NCBI RefSeq assembly: GCF_037996825.1
Contig: NZ_JBBNAC010000001.1
Location: forward strand, 3,658,001 to 3,722,000
From: Bdellovibrio sp. BCCA
GTDB lineage: Bacteria; Bdellovibrionota; Bdellovibrionia; Bdellovibrionales; Bdellovibrionaceae
Length of the DNA: 64,000 nucleotides
Direction: 5' to 3'
Shown here: piece after piece, positions 26,669-36,538 of the stretch
Layout of the letters: every line of letters starts with the position of its first letter
How positions within the stretch are numbered: position 1 is the stretch's first letter
Notes under the pieces: generated by a model
The model's input: only the letters and a program-made list of their open reading frames with translations
Databases searched by the model: none
What the model was told of the DNA's origin: nothing
Made by a program: the position numbers and the translations under genes

Positions 26669-27604
26669 ATGGCACAAGTGACCATGAAAGAAATGTTAGA
26701 CGCTGGCGTCCACTTCGGACATCAAACTCAGCGTTGGAACCCAAAAATGAAACCTTATGTTTACACAGCTCGCGGAGGCATTCATATCATTGACCTTCAA
26801 AAGACTGTTGTACGCGCTAACAAAGCTGCTGAGTTCGTAAAAGAAGTTGCTGCTAACGGTGGTCGTTTGATCTTCGTTGGAACTAAAAAGCAAGCTATCG
26901 AACCAATCCAAGAAGCTGCAGCAAAATGCGGTCAGTACTACGTAACTAAGCGTTGGTTGGGTGGTATGATGACGAACTTCGAAACGATCAAATCTTCTAT
27001 CGATCGTCTTCGTAAGATCGACACAATGAAAGAAAAAGGTGAATTCAACTACCTTACTAAAAAAGAACGCGCGAAGCTTGAAAAAGAATATCTTCGTTTG
27101 ACTGAGTTCTTGAACGGTATCCGTGACATGAAGGAAATGCCTTCTGCTATGTTCGTAGTAGATCTTCCTAAAGAACACATCGCGGTTGCTGAAGCAAAAC
27201 GTTTGGGCATCCCAGTAGTTGGTATCGCTGATACAAACTCTGATCCTGAATCTATCGAATACGCTATCCCAGGTAACGACGATGCTATTCGTTCAATCAA
27301 ATTGTTCGCAAACCTAGTTGCTGAAGCTTACCTAGAAGGTTCTAAAACTTGGGAACAAAAACTTCGCACAATGACAGACAAACAATCTGACGTTGCTAAA
27401 GAAGCTAAAGCTGAAGGTAAAGAAGAAGCTCCGAAACGCCGTGGCGCTCCTAAAGCTGGTGCGAAAGAAGCTCCTAAGAAAGGTGCTGGCCCTGCGGTTG
27501 TTAAAGCCACTAAATCTCGTAAACTTGTTGCTGCTGGTACAGCGGAAGAAGTTGAGATCCAAGCTGAGCTTGAGAACAAAGAAGACGATTCAGCGGCTGA
27601 GTAA
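26669..27604 (+). CDS. rpsB: 30S ribosomal protein S2, with long C-terminal tail
   Basis: 311 residues; the core to about residue 237 follows S2 (VTMKEMLDAGVHFGHQTQRW, GGIHIIDLQKT, KRWLGGMMTNF, NSDPESIEYAIPGNDDAIRS). The last 70 or so residues form a Lys/Ala/Glu-rich, disordered-looking tail, longer than E. coli S2 (241). An AGGAAGTACTGCC stretch gives the ribosome-binding site. It heads the tsf-pyrH-frr-uppS-cdsA-rseP cluster, the usual bacterial arrangement. It is essential for 30S assembly. A 287-base gap upstream holds no gene; it probably contains the promoter and leader, but I could not define them. Confidence 0.97.
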   Translation: MAQVTMKEMLDAGVHFGHQTQRWNPKMKPYVYTARGGIHIIDLQKTVVRANKAAEFVKEVAANGGRLIFVGTKKQAIEPIQEAAAKCGQYYVTKRWLGGMMTNFETIKSSIDRLRKIDTMKEKGEFNYLTKKERAKLEKEYLRLTEFLNGIRDMKEMPSAMFVVDLPKEHIAVAEAKRLGIPVVGIADTNSDPESIEYAIPGNDDAIRSIKLFANLVAEAYLEGSKTWEQKLRTMTDKQSDVAKEAKAEGKEEAPKRRGAPKAGAKEAPKKGAGPAVVKATKSRKLVAAGTAEEVEIQAELENKEDDSAAE

Positions 27605-27625
27605 TCATCAGCTGAATGAAGTAGC

Positions 27626-27646
27626 AAGGGTGGCTTAGCCACCCTT
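27626..27646 (+). terminator. hairpin between rpsB and tsf, attenuator-like
   Basis: AAGGGTGGC and GCCACCCTT form a perfect 9-base stem with loop TTA, followed by a weakly T-rich tract (CTCTTTG). It could partly stop transcription between the S2 and EF-Ts genes and let tsf levels be set separately, as in other bacteria. The weak T-tract leaves this uncertain. Confidence 0.6.
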
Positions 27647-27678
27647 CTCTTTGTCCGCCTTCTCGTTTTTTGATCTTT

Positions 27679-27684
27679 TATAAT
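27679..27684 (+). promoter_or_regulatory. possible -10 element of a tsf promoter
   Basis: A perfect TATAAT lies 29 bases before the tsf ATG, downstream of the hairpin. The TTGTCC at 27651-27656 is 22 bases away, too far for a normal spacing, so only the -10 match supports the call. Confidence 0.35.
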
Positions 27685-27712
27685 TATCTTTATTATTGAA
27701 GGAGACTTCCTA

Positions 27713-29357
<1,645 letters not shown>

Positions 29358-29366
29358 GAGACAACT

Positions 29367-29927
29367 ATGGCTATTGCTGATGTAAAAAAGAATGCGCAAG
29401 CAAAAATGGAAAAGACTTTGGCGGCTTTAGGTGAAGAGCTTAAAAAAATCCGCACAGGTCGCGCACAAGTTTCTATGCTTGATAATATCCGTGTGAATTA
29501 CTACGGAACTCCATCTCCTCTTTCTCAAGTAGCTTCAATCTCTACTCCAGATGCGAAATCTTTCTTGATCGCTCCTTGGGAAGTTTCAATTCTTAAAGAT
29601 ATCGAACAAGCGATCATCAAGTCTGAGTTGGGCATGGCTCCAATGAACGACGGTAAAGTGATTCGTTTGAAAGTTCCAGATTTGACTGAAGAACGTCGTA
29701 AGGACCTTGCTAAGCAAGTAAAGAAAATCGCTGAAGAAGCGCGCGTGGCTGTTCGTATGGCTCGTCGTGATGCCAATGATGAAGTTAAAAAACTTCAAAA
29801 AGATAAAGCTGTCAGCGAAGACGAAGGCAAAAAGGCCGAAGCAGACATCCAAAAAGTAACTGACGATTTCATCAAAAAAGTCGATCAAGTTGCGGATGAA
29901 AAAGAAAAGTCTATCTTGACGATCTAA
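29367..29927 (+). CDS. frr: ribosome recycling factor
   Basis: 186 residues, as in E. coli (185). It splits post-termination ribosomes together with EF-G. The characteristic segments are seen: the start ADVKKNAQAKMEKTL, KIRTGRAQVSML, YYGTPSPLSQVASI, and the helical end with RDANDEVKKLQKD. An AGGAGACAACT lies just before the ATG. It stands 9 bases after pyrH and 2 bases before uppS, consistent with one operon. Confidence 0.96.
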   Translation: MAIADVKKNAQAKMEKTLAALGEELKKIRTGRAQVSMLDNIRVNYYGTPSPLSQVASISTPDAKSFLIAPWEVSILKDIEQAIIKSELGMAPMNDGKVIRLKVPDLTEERRKDLAKQVKKIAEEARVAVRMARRDANDEVKKLQKDKAVSEDEGKKAEADIQKVTDDFIKKVDQVADEKEKSILTI

Positions 29928-29929
29928 TC

Positions 29930-30670
29930 TTGCAGTCGATGAATTTGCCTAAGCATATTGCAATTATTATGGATGGTAACGGTCGCTGGGCTCAGCTCAA
30001 GCGCCGTCCCCGTACGTTTGGGCATATCAAAGGAACTCGCGTCGCGAAAAAAATCATCACAGCTTGTTCGCGTCGCGGGATTAAAAATCTGACTCTTTAC
30101 GCTTTCAGTACAGAAAACTGGTTTCGCCCTCAGGCGGAAGTCAGTTTGTTGATGCAAATCTTGCGTCGTTACCTGAAGCGCGAAACTGAAAATCTTGTTA
30201 AAGAAAATATTCGTTTCTCTGTGATCGGCGATACGAGCCGCATTCCAGCGGACGTTGCTAAAGCGATTGAAAATTCGATCGAAGCCACAGCTCAGTGCAC
30301 AGGCCTGCATTTGGTCTTTGCCTTGAGCTATGGTTCTCGTCAGGAAATCACCGATACTATGCGCGAGATCGCTCGTCGTGTGGAAGCGGGTGAGCTTTCT
30401 GCGGATGACGTGGATGAGTCGTTGATCAATTCAACACTGAGCACTTATCCAACTCCAGATCCTGATTTGATCATCCGCACGAGCGGTGAACAAAGACTTT
30501 CAAATTTTCTTTTGTGGCAAGCTGCGTACTCTGAGTTTTATTTCACAGATGTATTGTGGCCTAACTTCACGGAGTCTCATCTTGATGAAGCCCTGGCGGC
30601 TTTCTCCATGAGACAACGCCGCTTCGGCAAGGTCTCATCGAATGACAACATGGAAAAGTTTTCTAACTAG
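29930..30670 (+). CDS. uppS: undecaprenyl diphosphate synthase (cis-prenyltransferase)
   Basis: 246 residues from a TTG at 29930, with an in-frame ATG at 29939 as the equally likely start; neither has a strong Shine-Dalgarno. The enzyme makes the C55 lipid carrier for peptidoglycan and other wall polymers. Diagnostic motifs: HIAIIMDGNGRWA (catalytic Asp), LTLYAFSTENW, LHLVFALSYGSRQEI, and PDPDLIIRTSGEQRLSNFLLW. The stop overlaps cdsA by 29 bases. In many bacteria dxr sits in this cluster; none is found in this stretch. Confidence 0.94.
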   Translation: MQSMNLPKHIAIIMDGNGRWAQLKRRPRTFGHIKGTRVAKKIITACSRRGIKNLTLYAFSTENWFRPQAEVSLLMQILRRYLKRETENLVKENIRFSVIGDTSRIPADVAKAIENSIEATAQCTGLHLVFALSYGSRQEITDTMREIARRVEAGELSADDVDESLINSTLSTYPTPDPDLIIRTSGEQRLSNFLLWQAAYSEFYFTDVLWPNFTESHLDEALAAFSMRQRRFGKVSSNDNMEKFSN

Positions 30671-31475
30671 AGCCGCGTCGGCTTTGGTCGCACTCGCTAT
30701 TATTATTGGTCTTTATGTCGGCTGGGCCGTTGATGGTCTTAAAATCACTGTGGGATTTGCAGTGATTGTGGGTGCATGGGAACTTTTGGGAATTCTTTTT
30801 CAGAAAGAAAACTCGGTTGTTGTTAAAGCTTCGTTTTTTGTTTTGTCTTTGCTTGTATTTGCAGCTTCCACAATTTCCTTAAGCTCGGGATCTTTGGTTT
30901 ATTCATTGTCTTTAATTGCGATGATCATCATCGTGCTTCTTTCGTCCCATAAAAAAGGTGATTTGCTTTACATGTCCGGCGTACAAGCGCGCGCGGCTTT
31001 GGGTCTTTTCTATGTCGGTCTTCTTCCTTCATTTGCTTATCGTATTTTAGATCAGGCTTACGGCATTTCTTGGTTCGTGTTTTTACTCGCGGTTGTTTTT
31101 GCGGGCGACACCATGGCGTATGTTTTTGGTGTGCTGATTGGCAAACATAAGGTCATGCCTTCTGTGTCCCCGAAAAAAACATGGCAAGGATCTATCGGCG
31201 GCATTGTCGGATCATTGATCGCGGGATTTGTTTGTTGGCATTTCTTGTTTCCAGAGCAGTCTTTAGGAATTTTCTTAGTTCTTTCAGCTCTTTCAGGTTT
31301 CGTGGGACAGTTCGGAGATTTCTTCGAATCTCTCTTAAAACGAGTCGCTGAAGTGAAAGATTCTGGGAAAATCATGCCAGGCCACGGCGGCGTATTGGAT
31401 CGTATTGATGGAGTCCTATTCGCAAGTCCTGTTATTCTCACGGGAATTTTGATTCTGTCTCATCTTTCGTCATAA
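30642..31475 (+). CDS. cdsA: phosphatidate cytidylyltransferase
   Basis: 277 residues with many membrane helices. It makes CDP-diacylglycerol, the precursor of membrane phospholipids. The family signature near the C-terminus, KIMPGHGGVLDRIDGVLF, is intact. The GDTMAYVFG and SPKKTWQGSIGG motifs are also present. The start MTTWKSFLTRAA overlaps the end of uppS by 29 bases, which suggests translational coupling. It is followed by rseP after a 75-base gap. Confidence 0.94.
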   Translation: MTTWKSFLTRAASALVALAIIIGLYVGWAVDGLKITVGFAVIVGAWELLGILFQKENSVVVKASFFVLSLLVFAASTISLSSGSLVYSLSLIAMIIIVLLSSHKKGDLLYMSGVQARAALGLFYVGLLPSFAYRILDQAYGISWFVFLLAVVFAGDTMAYVFGVLIGKHKVMPSVSPKKTWQGSIGGIVGSLIAGFVCWHFLFPEQSLGIFLVLSALSGFVGQFGDFFESLLKRVAEVKDSGKIMPGHGGVLDRIDGVLFASPVILTGILILSHLSS

Positions 31476-31550
31476 GAGAAAAGTCTGGCCCCAAAGCAAA
31501 ATCACTTTAATTCTCTGGCCCAGTTCCCCTGTGCCATTTAGAATATTTGA

Positions 31551-33224
31551 ATGAATATTTTTTCTTATCTTCAATCAGGCTTATCCGCGATCATTCCATT
31601 TGTAATCTTGCTCGGCATTTTGATCTTCGTGCATGAACTTGGACACTTCCTTGTAGCACGTTGGTGTGGAGTGCGTGTTGAAGTTTTCAGCCTTGGTTTT
31701 GGTAAAAAACTTTTGAAATACAAAAAGGGCGACACTGTTTACGCCCTTTCCATGATTCCTCTTGGCGGTTACGTCAAAATGTTTGGTGAACAGCCAGGGG
31801 ACCATATTGCTGAAGAAGATAAAAAGCATTCTTTCACGCACAAAAACGTGTGGCAGAGAATCGCGGTTGTTCTTGCCGGTCCTTTGATGAATTTCTTTTT
31901 TGCGATCGTGATCTTTTTTGCGGTGGCTTTGATCGGTGAAGATGCAAAGACTCCTGTGACAGGTGATATTGCGGCTTCCTCCCCTGCTTATGCGGCGGGT
32001 TTCCGCTCTGGCGATAAAATTGTTTCTATCAATGAAAAGCCTGTGACGACTTGGGAAGATTTTCAAAAAGGTTTAAGCCTTAAAGAAAATCATGATCTTC
32101 ACATTGACGTCGTTGTGCAACGTGAAGGCACTGGCGAAGAAGCGAAAATCGCAACGACAGCCAAAGCAGAACCAAATCCAAATGTTCTTAGCAGCTTTGA
32201 ATTCATGGCGAATGTCGATGGCCTGACTCCTTATTCTGCAGGAACGACAATCGGTGTTCTTGGTGGGTCTCCTTTGGCGGCTTTGGGTCTTAAAACGGGT
32301 GACACAATTACCTCTTTGAACGGTCAAAAAGTTTCTTACTGGAGACAGCTTGAGCCGGCACTTGAAAAGTTGAACACCAAAGAACCTTTGACGATTGAAG
32401 TTTTGGGAATGCGTGAAGGTGACAAGGTTGAAAAACCAATCACTGTGACATTGGCTCCTCTTGAGTCGATGAAAACGTTCACAATGCAAGGCTTGGGGCT
32501 TGAAAGTTCGGAGCTTTATTTAAGTAAAGTGATCGATGGATCTCCTGCACAGGCAGCCGGTCTTCACGCTATGGATCGTCTTGTTACAATCAATGGTGTG
32601 AAATTGCAGAAATGGGATGACGTAATTTCAAATATCAAATCTTTTGATGGAAAAAATCCTGTCGATATTTCTGTTCTTCGCGATGGCCAAACTGTGAGCT
32701 TGAAAATCACTCCGAAGATGACGACACAGATGTTGCCAACTGGAACTGAAGAGAAGCGTTATACAATCGGTATTGCTCCAATTGCAAATATCGCAGCTCC
32801 TGAGTTGATGGTTCTTCGTACAAGCAATATCGGTGATGCTCTAGTTCGCGGCGTGCAAAAAACTTGGGACGTGTCAGTAATGACAGTCATGAGTTTTGTT
32901 CGTTTGTTCCAGGCAAAGATCTCTCCGAAAAACATTGGTGGTGTGATCTCTATCGGCCAAGCAGCGAGTGAAACTTTCAAGATTGGTATCACTCAATTCT
33001 TGCAGATGATGGCGATTATCTCTGTGAATCTATTCATCTTAAATTTGATGCCTGTGCCAGTGCTTGACGGTGGACACTTGGTGTTCTACATCATCGAGAT
33101 TGTTAAAGGTGCGCCTCTCAGCATGAAGAAAATGGAAGTTGCACAACAAGTGGGCCTTGCGATCCTCATGAGTTTGATGATCTTTGCCCTCTTTAATGAC
33201 TTCACTCGTTTATTGGGATTATGA
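31551..33224 (+). CDS. rseP: RIP site-2 metalloprotease with three PDZ domains
   Basis: 557 residues, clearly longer than E. coli RseP (450). Zinc-binding HELGH is at 28-32 in the first membrane helix, with LDGGH at 505-509 in the third; D506 is the expected ligand. Three PDZ-like repeats lie between (about 135-205, 228-302 and 315-390), each with a G-x-x-x-GD or similar opening (FRSGDKIVSINEKPV, LKTGDTITSLNGQKV, LHAMDRLVTINGVKL), whereas E. coli has two. It cleaves membrane anti-sigma factors and signal-peptide remnants. No clear Shine-Dalgarno is seen before the ATG. The stop overlaps tsaB by 4 bases. Confidence 0.93.
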   Translation: MNIFSYLQSGLSAIIPFVILLGILIFVHELGHFLVARWCGVRVEVFSLGFGKKLLKYKKGDTVYALSMIPLGGYVKMFGEQPGDHIAEEDKKHSFTHKNVWQRIAVVLAGPLMNFFFAIVIFFAVALIGEDAKTPVTGDIAASSPAYAAGFRSGDKIVSINEKPVTTWEDFQKGLSLKENHDLHIDVVVQREGTGEEAKIATTAKAEPNPNVLSSFEFMANVDGLTPYSAGTTIGVLGGSPLAALGLKTGDTITSLNGQKVSYWRQLEPALEKLNTKEPLTIEVLGMREGDKVEKPITVTLAPLESMKTFTMQGLGLESSELYLSKVIDGSPAQAAGLHAMDRLVTINGVKLQKWDDVISNIKSFDGKNPVDISVLRDGQTVSLKITPKMTTQMLPTGTEEKRYTIGIAPIANIAAPELMVLRTSNIGDALVRGVQKTWDVSVMTVMSFVRLFQAKISPKNIGGVISIGQAASETFKIGITQFLQMMAIISVNLFILNLMPVPVLDGGHLVFYIIEIVKGAPLSMKKMEVAQQVGLAILMSLMIFALFNDFTRLLGL

Positions 33225-33925
33225 AAATCTTAGCTATGGAAACCAGCACTCTCGTAGGGGGAGTCGCTGTGGTTATTGATGGAAAAGTTGTCGCAGAGGA
33301 AAATTCTTTGCGACAAAAATCCCATAGCGAAAATATCAGCCCCTTCGTCGACCACTGCCTTCTTAAAGCCGGAATCAAATTAGAAGACATCGATGTGTTT
33401 GCCGTGGGCCAAGGTCCTGGTAGTTTCACAGGTATTCGTATTGCTGCGAATGCCGGAAAAACTTTTGCTTACAGTTTTAATAAACCGATGGTGACGATTG
33501 ATTCTTTGATGTTGCTAGCTCACCAAGCCCGGTCTTCTTCAAAGCCGGTTTTAGCTGCGATCAACGCTTACAAGAATATGGTGTATATGGGTCTTTTTGA
33601 TGTCCGTGGTGACGAACCAAAGTACATCAAAGGTCCTGACGCTGTTCCTGTTCGCGAGCTGAAAAACCACATTCAGCAAGAATGTGTTATGGTCGGAGAC
33701 GGCTGGGAAGCTTATCACGAGTATTTCCCGGAAGAACTTTCATCAAAAATTTCTCGTGATTCCAACTTCCCTGATCATCCACTTGCTTCTACTTTAGCAA
33801 TGATGGCCGAACAGCGTGCGCTGAAGGGTCAAACCTTGGACTGGAAATCATTCGTTCCCCTTTATATTCGTGCCTCTGAAGCCGAAGAGACAAAAAAAGG
33901 AATTTTAATCTCTCCGCTGAAATAG
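33221..33925 (+). CDS. tsaB: tRNA threonylcarbamoyladenosine protein TsaB
   Basis: 234 residues, close to the family length. TsaB is a scaffold partner of TsaD in making t6A37 of ANN-decoding tRNAs. It starts ILAMETSTLVGGVAVV, and has the GQGPGSFTGIRIAAN motif typical of the family. It lacks the metal-binding HxxxH of TsaD, as expected. The ATG lies inside the stop of rseP (ATGA), and the following gene starts 10 bases away. Confidence 0.9.
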   Translation: MKILAMETSTLVGGVAVVIDGKVVAEENSLRQKSHSENISPFVDHCLLKAGIKLEDIDVFAVGQGPGSFTGIRIAANAGKTFAYSFNKPMVTIDSLMLLAHQARSSSKPVLAAINAYKNMVYMGLFDVRGDEPKYIKGPDAVPVRELKNHIQQECVMVGDGWEAYHEYFPEELSSKISRDSNFPDHPLASTLAMMAEQRALKGQTLDWKSFVPLYIRASEAEETKKGILISPLK

Positions 33926-33935
33926 AGGATACATC

Positions 33936-34907
33936 ATGGAAAGAGATCTTCAAAAAGCTTATCTAGAGTCTTTGGAGCGCAAAGCTCACTCTGAAAAAAC
34001 AACGGACACGAAATTGTGGGTTGTCGCTTCCGGTAAAGGTGGCGTCGGAAAGACTTTTGTATCTTCGAGTCTCGGCATGACTCTTTCTAAACTTGGTCAC
34101 TCTGTTGTCATCGTTGACTTGGATTTGAGCGGCGCAAATATTCACACGTCGTTGGGACTTCCTCCTTCGCACATGAACATTCGCCACTTCTTTGAAGGCG
34201 TAAAAACTCTTCAGGAGCTTGTGATTCCAACTCCATTTCCTCACCTTTCTTACGTTCAAGGTTTTTGGGATTCATGGACTCCGACTGATTTTTCTTACAA
34301 TCAAGTTCATACTCTTTTGCCAGAAATCAAAAAACTTCGTGCTGACTATGTGATCGTGGATTTGGGTGCCGGTGCTTTGGAAGCTCATTTGGAACTTTTC
34401 AAAGCGGCTGACGAGAAGTTCTTGATCACAACTCCAGAACCCACAAGCATCGAGAAAACTTATCGTTTTATTGAAGCTTTTGTTTGCCATTCGCTTCGTG
34501 AGAATTCAACTCCGGATGCTTACGGCAATATGATTTCTACTCTTCGCAATCATCGCCAAAGAACTTTGGAAAAACCTTTTTCATTCCGTTCGTATTTGAA
34601 AGAGCAAACCGGAGTTCAATATGATTTCTTTGAAGCTCTTTCTTCAACACCCGTTCGTTTGGTTGTGAACTCGATTCGCAGTCAGACAAATTCTGAATTG
34701 GGTTATTCAATTAAGAGTGTTTGCAACAAGTACTACGACTTAGGTATTGATTACCTCGGTGCCATCGATTACGACAATGCGGTGTGGCAGTCGATCCGCA
34801 GTCGTGAGCATGTCTTGGTCTCTCAGCCATTCACTCCACTTGCGGGACAATTTTTAGCTACGTGCAAACAACTTATTGATCCAGAGGAGCTTCGCGCCGT
34901 AGTATAA
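33936..34907 (+). CDS. MinD/FlhG-type ATPase
   Basis: 323 residues. The deviant Walker A motif ASGKGGVGKTF (31-41) with the extra Lys is intact, followed by VIVDLDLSGANIHTSLGL and the Walker B region (YVIVDLGAGAL). MinD/FlhG/ParA-like ATPases position cell structures or control flagellar number. No C-terminal amphipathic helix is obvious, so MinD itself is less likely than the FlhG or orphan MinD-like type. It is 8 bases upstream of an unusual J-domain/HTH gene, which suggests a joint role. Confidence 0.88.
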   Translation: MERDLQKAYLESLERKAHSEKTTDTKLWVVASGKGGVGKTFVSSSLGMTLSKLGHSVVIVDLDLSGANIHTSLGLPPSHMNIRHFFEGVKTLQELVIPTPFPHLSYVQGFWDSWTPTDFSYNQVHTLLPEIKKLRADYVIVDLGAGALEAHLELFKAADEKFLITTPEPTSIEKTYRFIEAFVCHSLRENSTPDAYGNMISTLRNHRQRTLEKPFSFRSYLKEQTGVQYDFFEALSSTPVRLVVNSIRSQTNSELGYSIKSVCNKYYDLGIDYLGAIDYDNAVWQSIRSREHVLVSQPFTPLAGQFLATCKQLIDPEELRAVV

Positions 34908-34915
34908 TAGCTACG

Positions 34916-35542
34916 ATGGAAGCAACGTCTCGTTATAACTATTATGAAATTCTGGAACTCACGGCGAACGCACCTCAACACGAGGTGACGACCGCTTACG
35001 AGCGTGCCCGTGCGACTTACTCTGGAGAAAATCCTGCAATCTACACGATTTTCTCTGAACAGGAAGCTCGCCAGCTTTTAGTTTTAATCGAAGAAGCTTA
35101 CCAAGTTCTTGGAAATAAAATTCTTAGAAACATTTATGATCAGCGTTTGCTGAGTGGCCGCTCTTCTTTGAACGATTTGACTTACGAATCGATTCTTGAG
35201 GCGAGCAAACAAGTTTTTCCAGAACCAAAAGCTGAAAAACCTGCAGCTGCCTATAAAAAAGATGAATCGTTTGAAAAAGAAATCGCGGCTCGTGAAAACT
35301 GGGACGGCGCTTTCCTTAAAAAAGTGCGCGAGTACAAGCAGCTTTCCACTCAACGTCTCAGCGAAATCACGAAAATCAATTCTTACTATGTAACTGCTGT
35401 TGAAAACATGGATCCGGCAAATCTTCCGGCAGTGGTTTTCGTAAGAGGCTACGTCGTGCAAATCGCAAAAGCCTTGGGTCTTGACGATAAAAAAGTCGCA
35501 GACTCTTACATGAAAAACTTCAAAGGTCTTGGAAAACAATAA
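34916..35542 (+). CDS. degenerate J-domain plus HTH protein
   Basis: 208 residues. Residues about 6-75 resemble a DnaJ domain (YNYYEILELTANAPQHEVTTAYERARATY, LIEEAYQVLGNKILRNIYDQRL) but the HPD motif needed to stimulate Hsp70 is missing; the place is filled by SGENP. After a Lys/Glu/Pro-rich linker, about 125-200 match the RodZ-type HTH_25 domain (LKKVREYKQLSTQRLSEITKI, NLPAVVFVRGYVVQIAKALGL). The fusion and its position behind a MinD-like ATPase suggest a scaffolding or regulatory role. The stop overlaps the rluD-type gene by 14 bases. Function not established. Confidence 0.8.
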   Translation: MEATSRYNYYEILELTANAPQHEVTTAYERARATYSGENPAIYTIFSEQEARQLLVLIEEAYQVLGNKILRNIYDQRLLSGRSSLNDLTYESILEASKQVFPEPKAEKPAAAYKKDESFEKEIAARENWDGAFLKKVREYKQLSTQRLSEITKINSYYVTAVENMDPANLPAVVFVRGYVVQIAKALGLDDKKVADSYMKNFKGLGKQ

Positions 35543-36536
35543 ATCTTCTCAAAAACTTTCAATGTCAGCCACCGCCGACATGCATGGACTTCGTCTTGAT
35601 AAAGCATTGGCTTTGATCGAAGAAGTAGGCACTCGCTCACGCGCAAGTCACTTGATTGAAACTTCGTCTGTTCTGCTGAATGGAAAAATCGCCAAAGCTT
35701 CCGCTTCAGTAAAAGAAAATGATCTGATTGAAATTTCTTTGCCGGAACCTGAGCCCACAGAGCTTCAACCTTACGATTTGAAACTTGATGTGCTTTTTGA
35801 AGATGAAGATTTGATCGTCATCAATAAACCTGCAGGCCTTGTTGTTCATCCGGCCGCAGGACATGCGCACGATACTTTGGTGAATGCGCTGCTCGCTCAC
35901 ACCGATGATCTTTCCATGAAGTTTGGCGAAGAACGTCCTGGCATTGTTCACCGTTTGGATAAAGAAACCAGTGGTGTGATCGTCGTTGCAAAGAATGATA
36001 AAACACATGAAGCACTGACGGCTCAGTTTAAAGAACGTAGCACTCACAGAATTTATTATGCAGTTTGCATTGGAACTGCGCGAACGTTATCTGGAACTTT
36101 TAAAAGTTATTTAGCTCGTCATCCTGTGGATCGCAAACGTTACGCTTCTGTTCTTGGTGATGATCGCAGACCTTTGCAAGATCAAGAAGATCCGCCTCTC
36201 ACCGGCAAATGGGCTGTGACTCATTTTGAGGTTCTGAATCGCAAAAGCGGTCTTAGTTATTTGAAACTTAAACTTGAGACAGGACGCACTCATCAAATAC
36301 GTGTGCATCTTTCAGAAAATGGTCTTCCCATTGCGGGAGACGCACTTTATGGGGCCGACAAAAAAGTAAAAAATGTCGAGGCCAGGGTTATCCAAGAAGA
36401 TATTCGGAGTTTACCACGCTTTTTGCTTCACGCTGCTGAATTGGCATTTACTCATCCCCGCACTCAAGAGAGAATGTCCTTTAAGAAGGATTGGCCGGAA
36501 GATATTCGACGTCTTTTGGATAAATGGGGACTGTGA
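35529..36536 (+). CDS. rluD: RluA/RluD-family pseudouridine synthase
   Basis: 335 residues. The N-terminal S4 domain (LRLDKALALIEEVGTRSRA) binds RNA, and the catalytic domain holds HRLDKETSG with catalytic Asp144, plus the VVHPAAG and GRTHQIRVHL motifs. E. coli RluD modifies helix 69 of 23S rRNA; the choice within the family is inferred. The start is a TTG (35529), 14 bases inside the preceding gene; an ATG 11 codons on is the alternative. The stop lies 2 bases before the likely start of pgeF. Confidence 0.9.
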   Translation: MENNKSSQKLSMSATADMHGLRLDKALALIEEVGTRSRASHLIETSSVLLNGKIAKASASVKENDLIEISLPEPEPTELQPYDLKLDVLFEDEDLIVINKPAGLVVHPAAGHAHDTLVNALLAHTDDLSMKFGEERPGIVHRLDKETSGVIVVAKNDKTHEALTAQFKERSTHRIYYAVCIGTARTLSGTFKSYLARHPVDRKRYASVLGDDRRPLQDQEDPPLTGKWAVTHFEVLNRKSGLSYLKLKLETGRTHQIRVHLSENGLPIAGDALYGADKKVKNVEARVIQEDIRSLPRFLLHAAELAFTHPRTQERMSFKKDWPEDIRRLLDKWGL

Positions 36537-36538
36537 AG

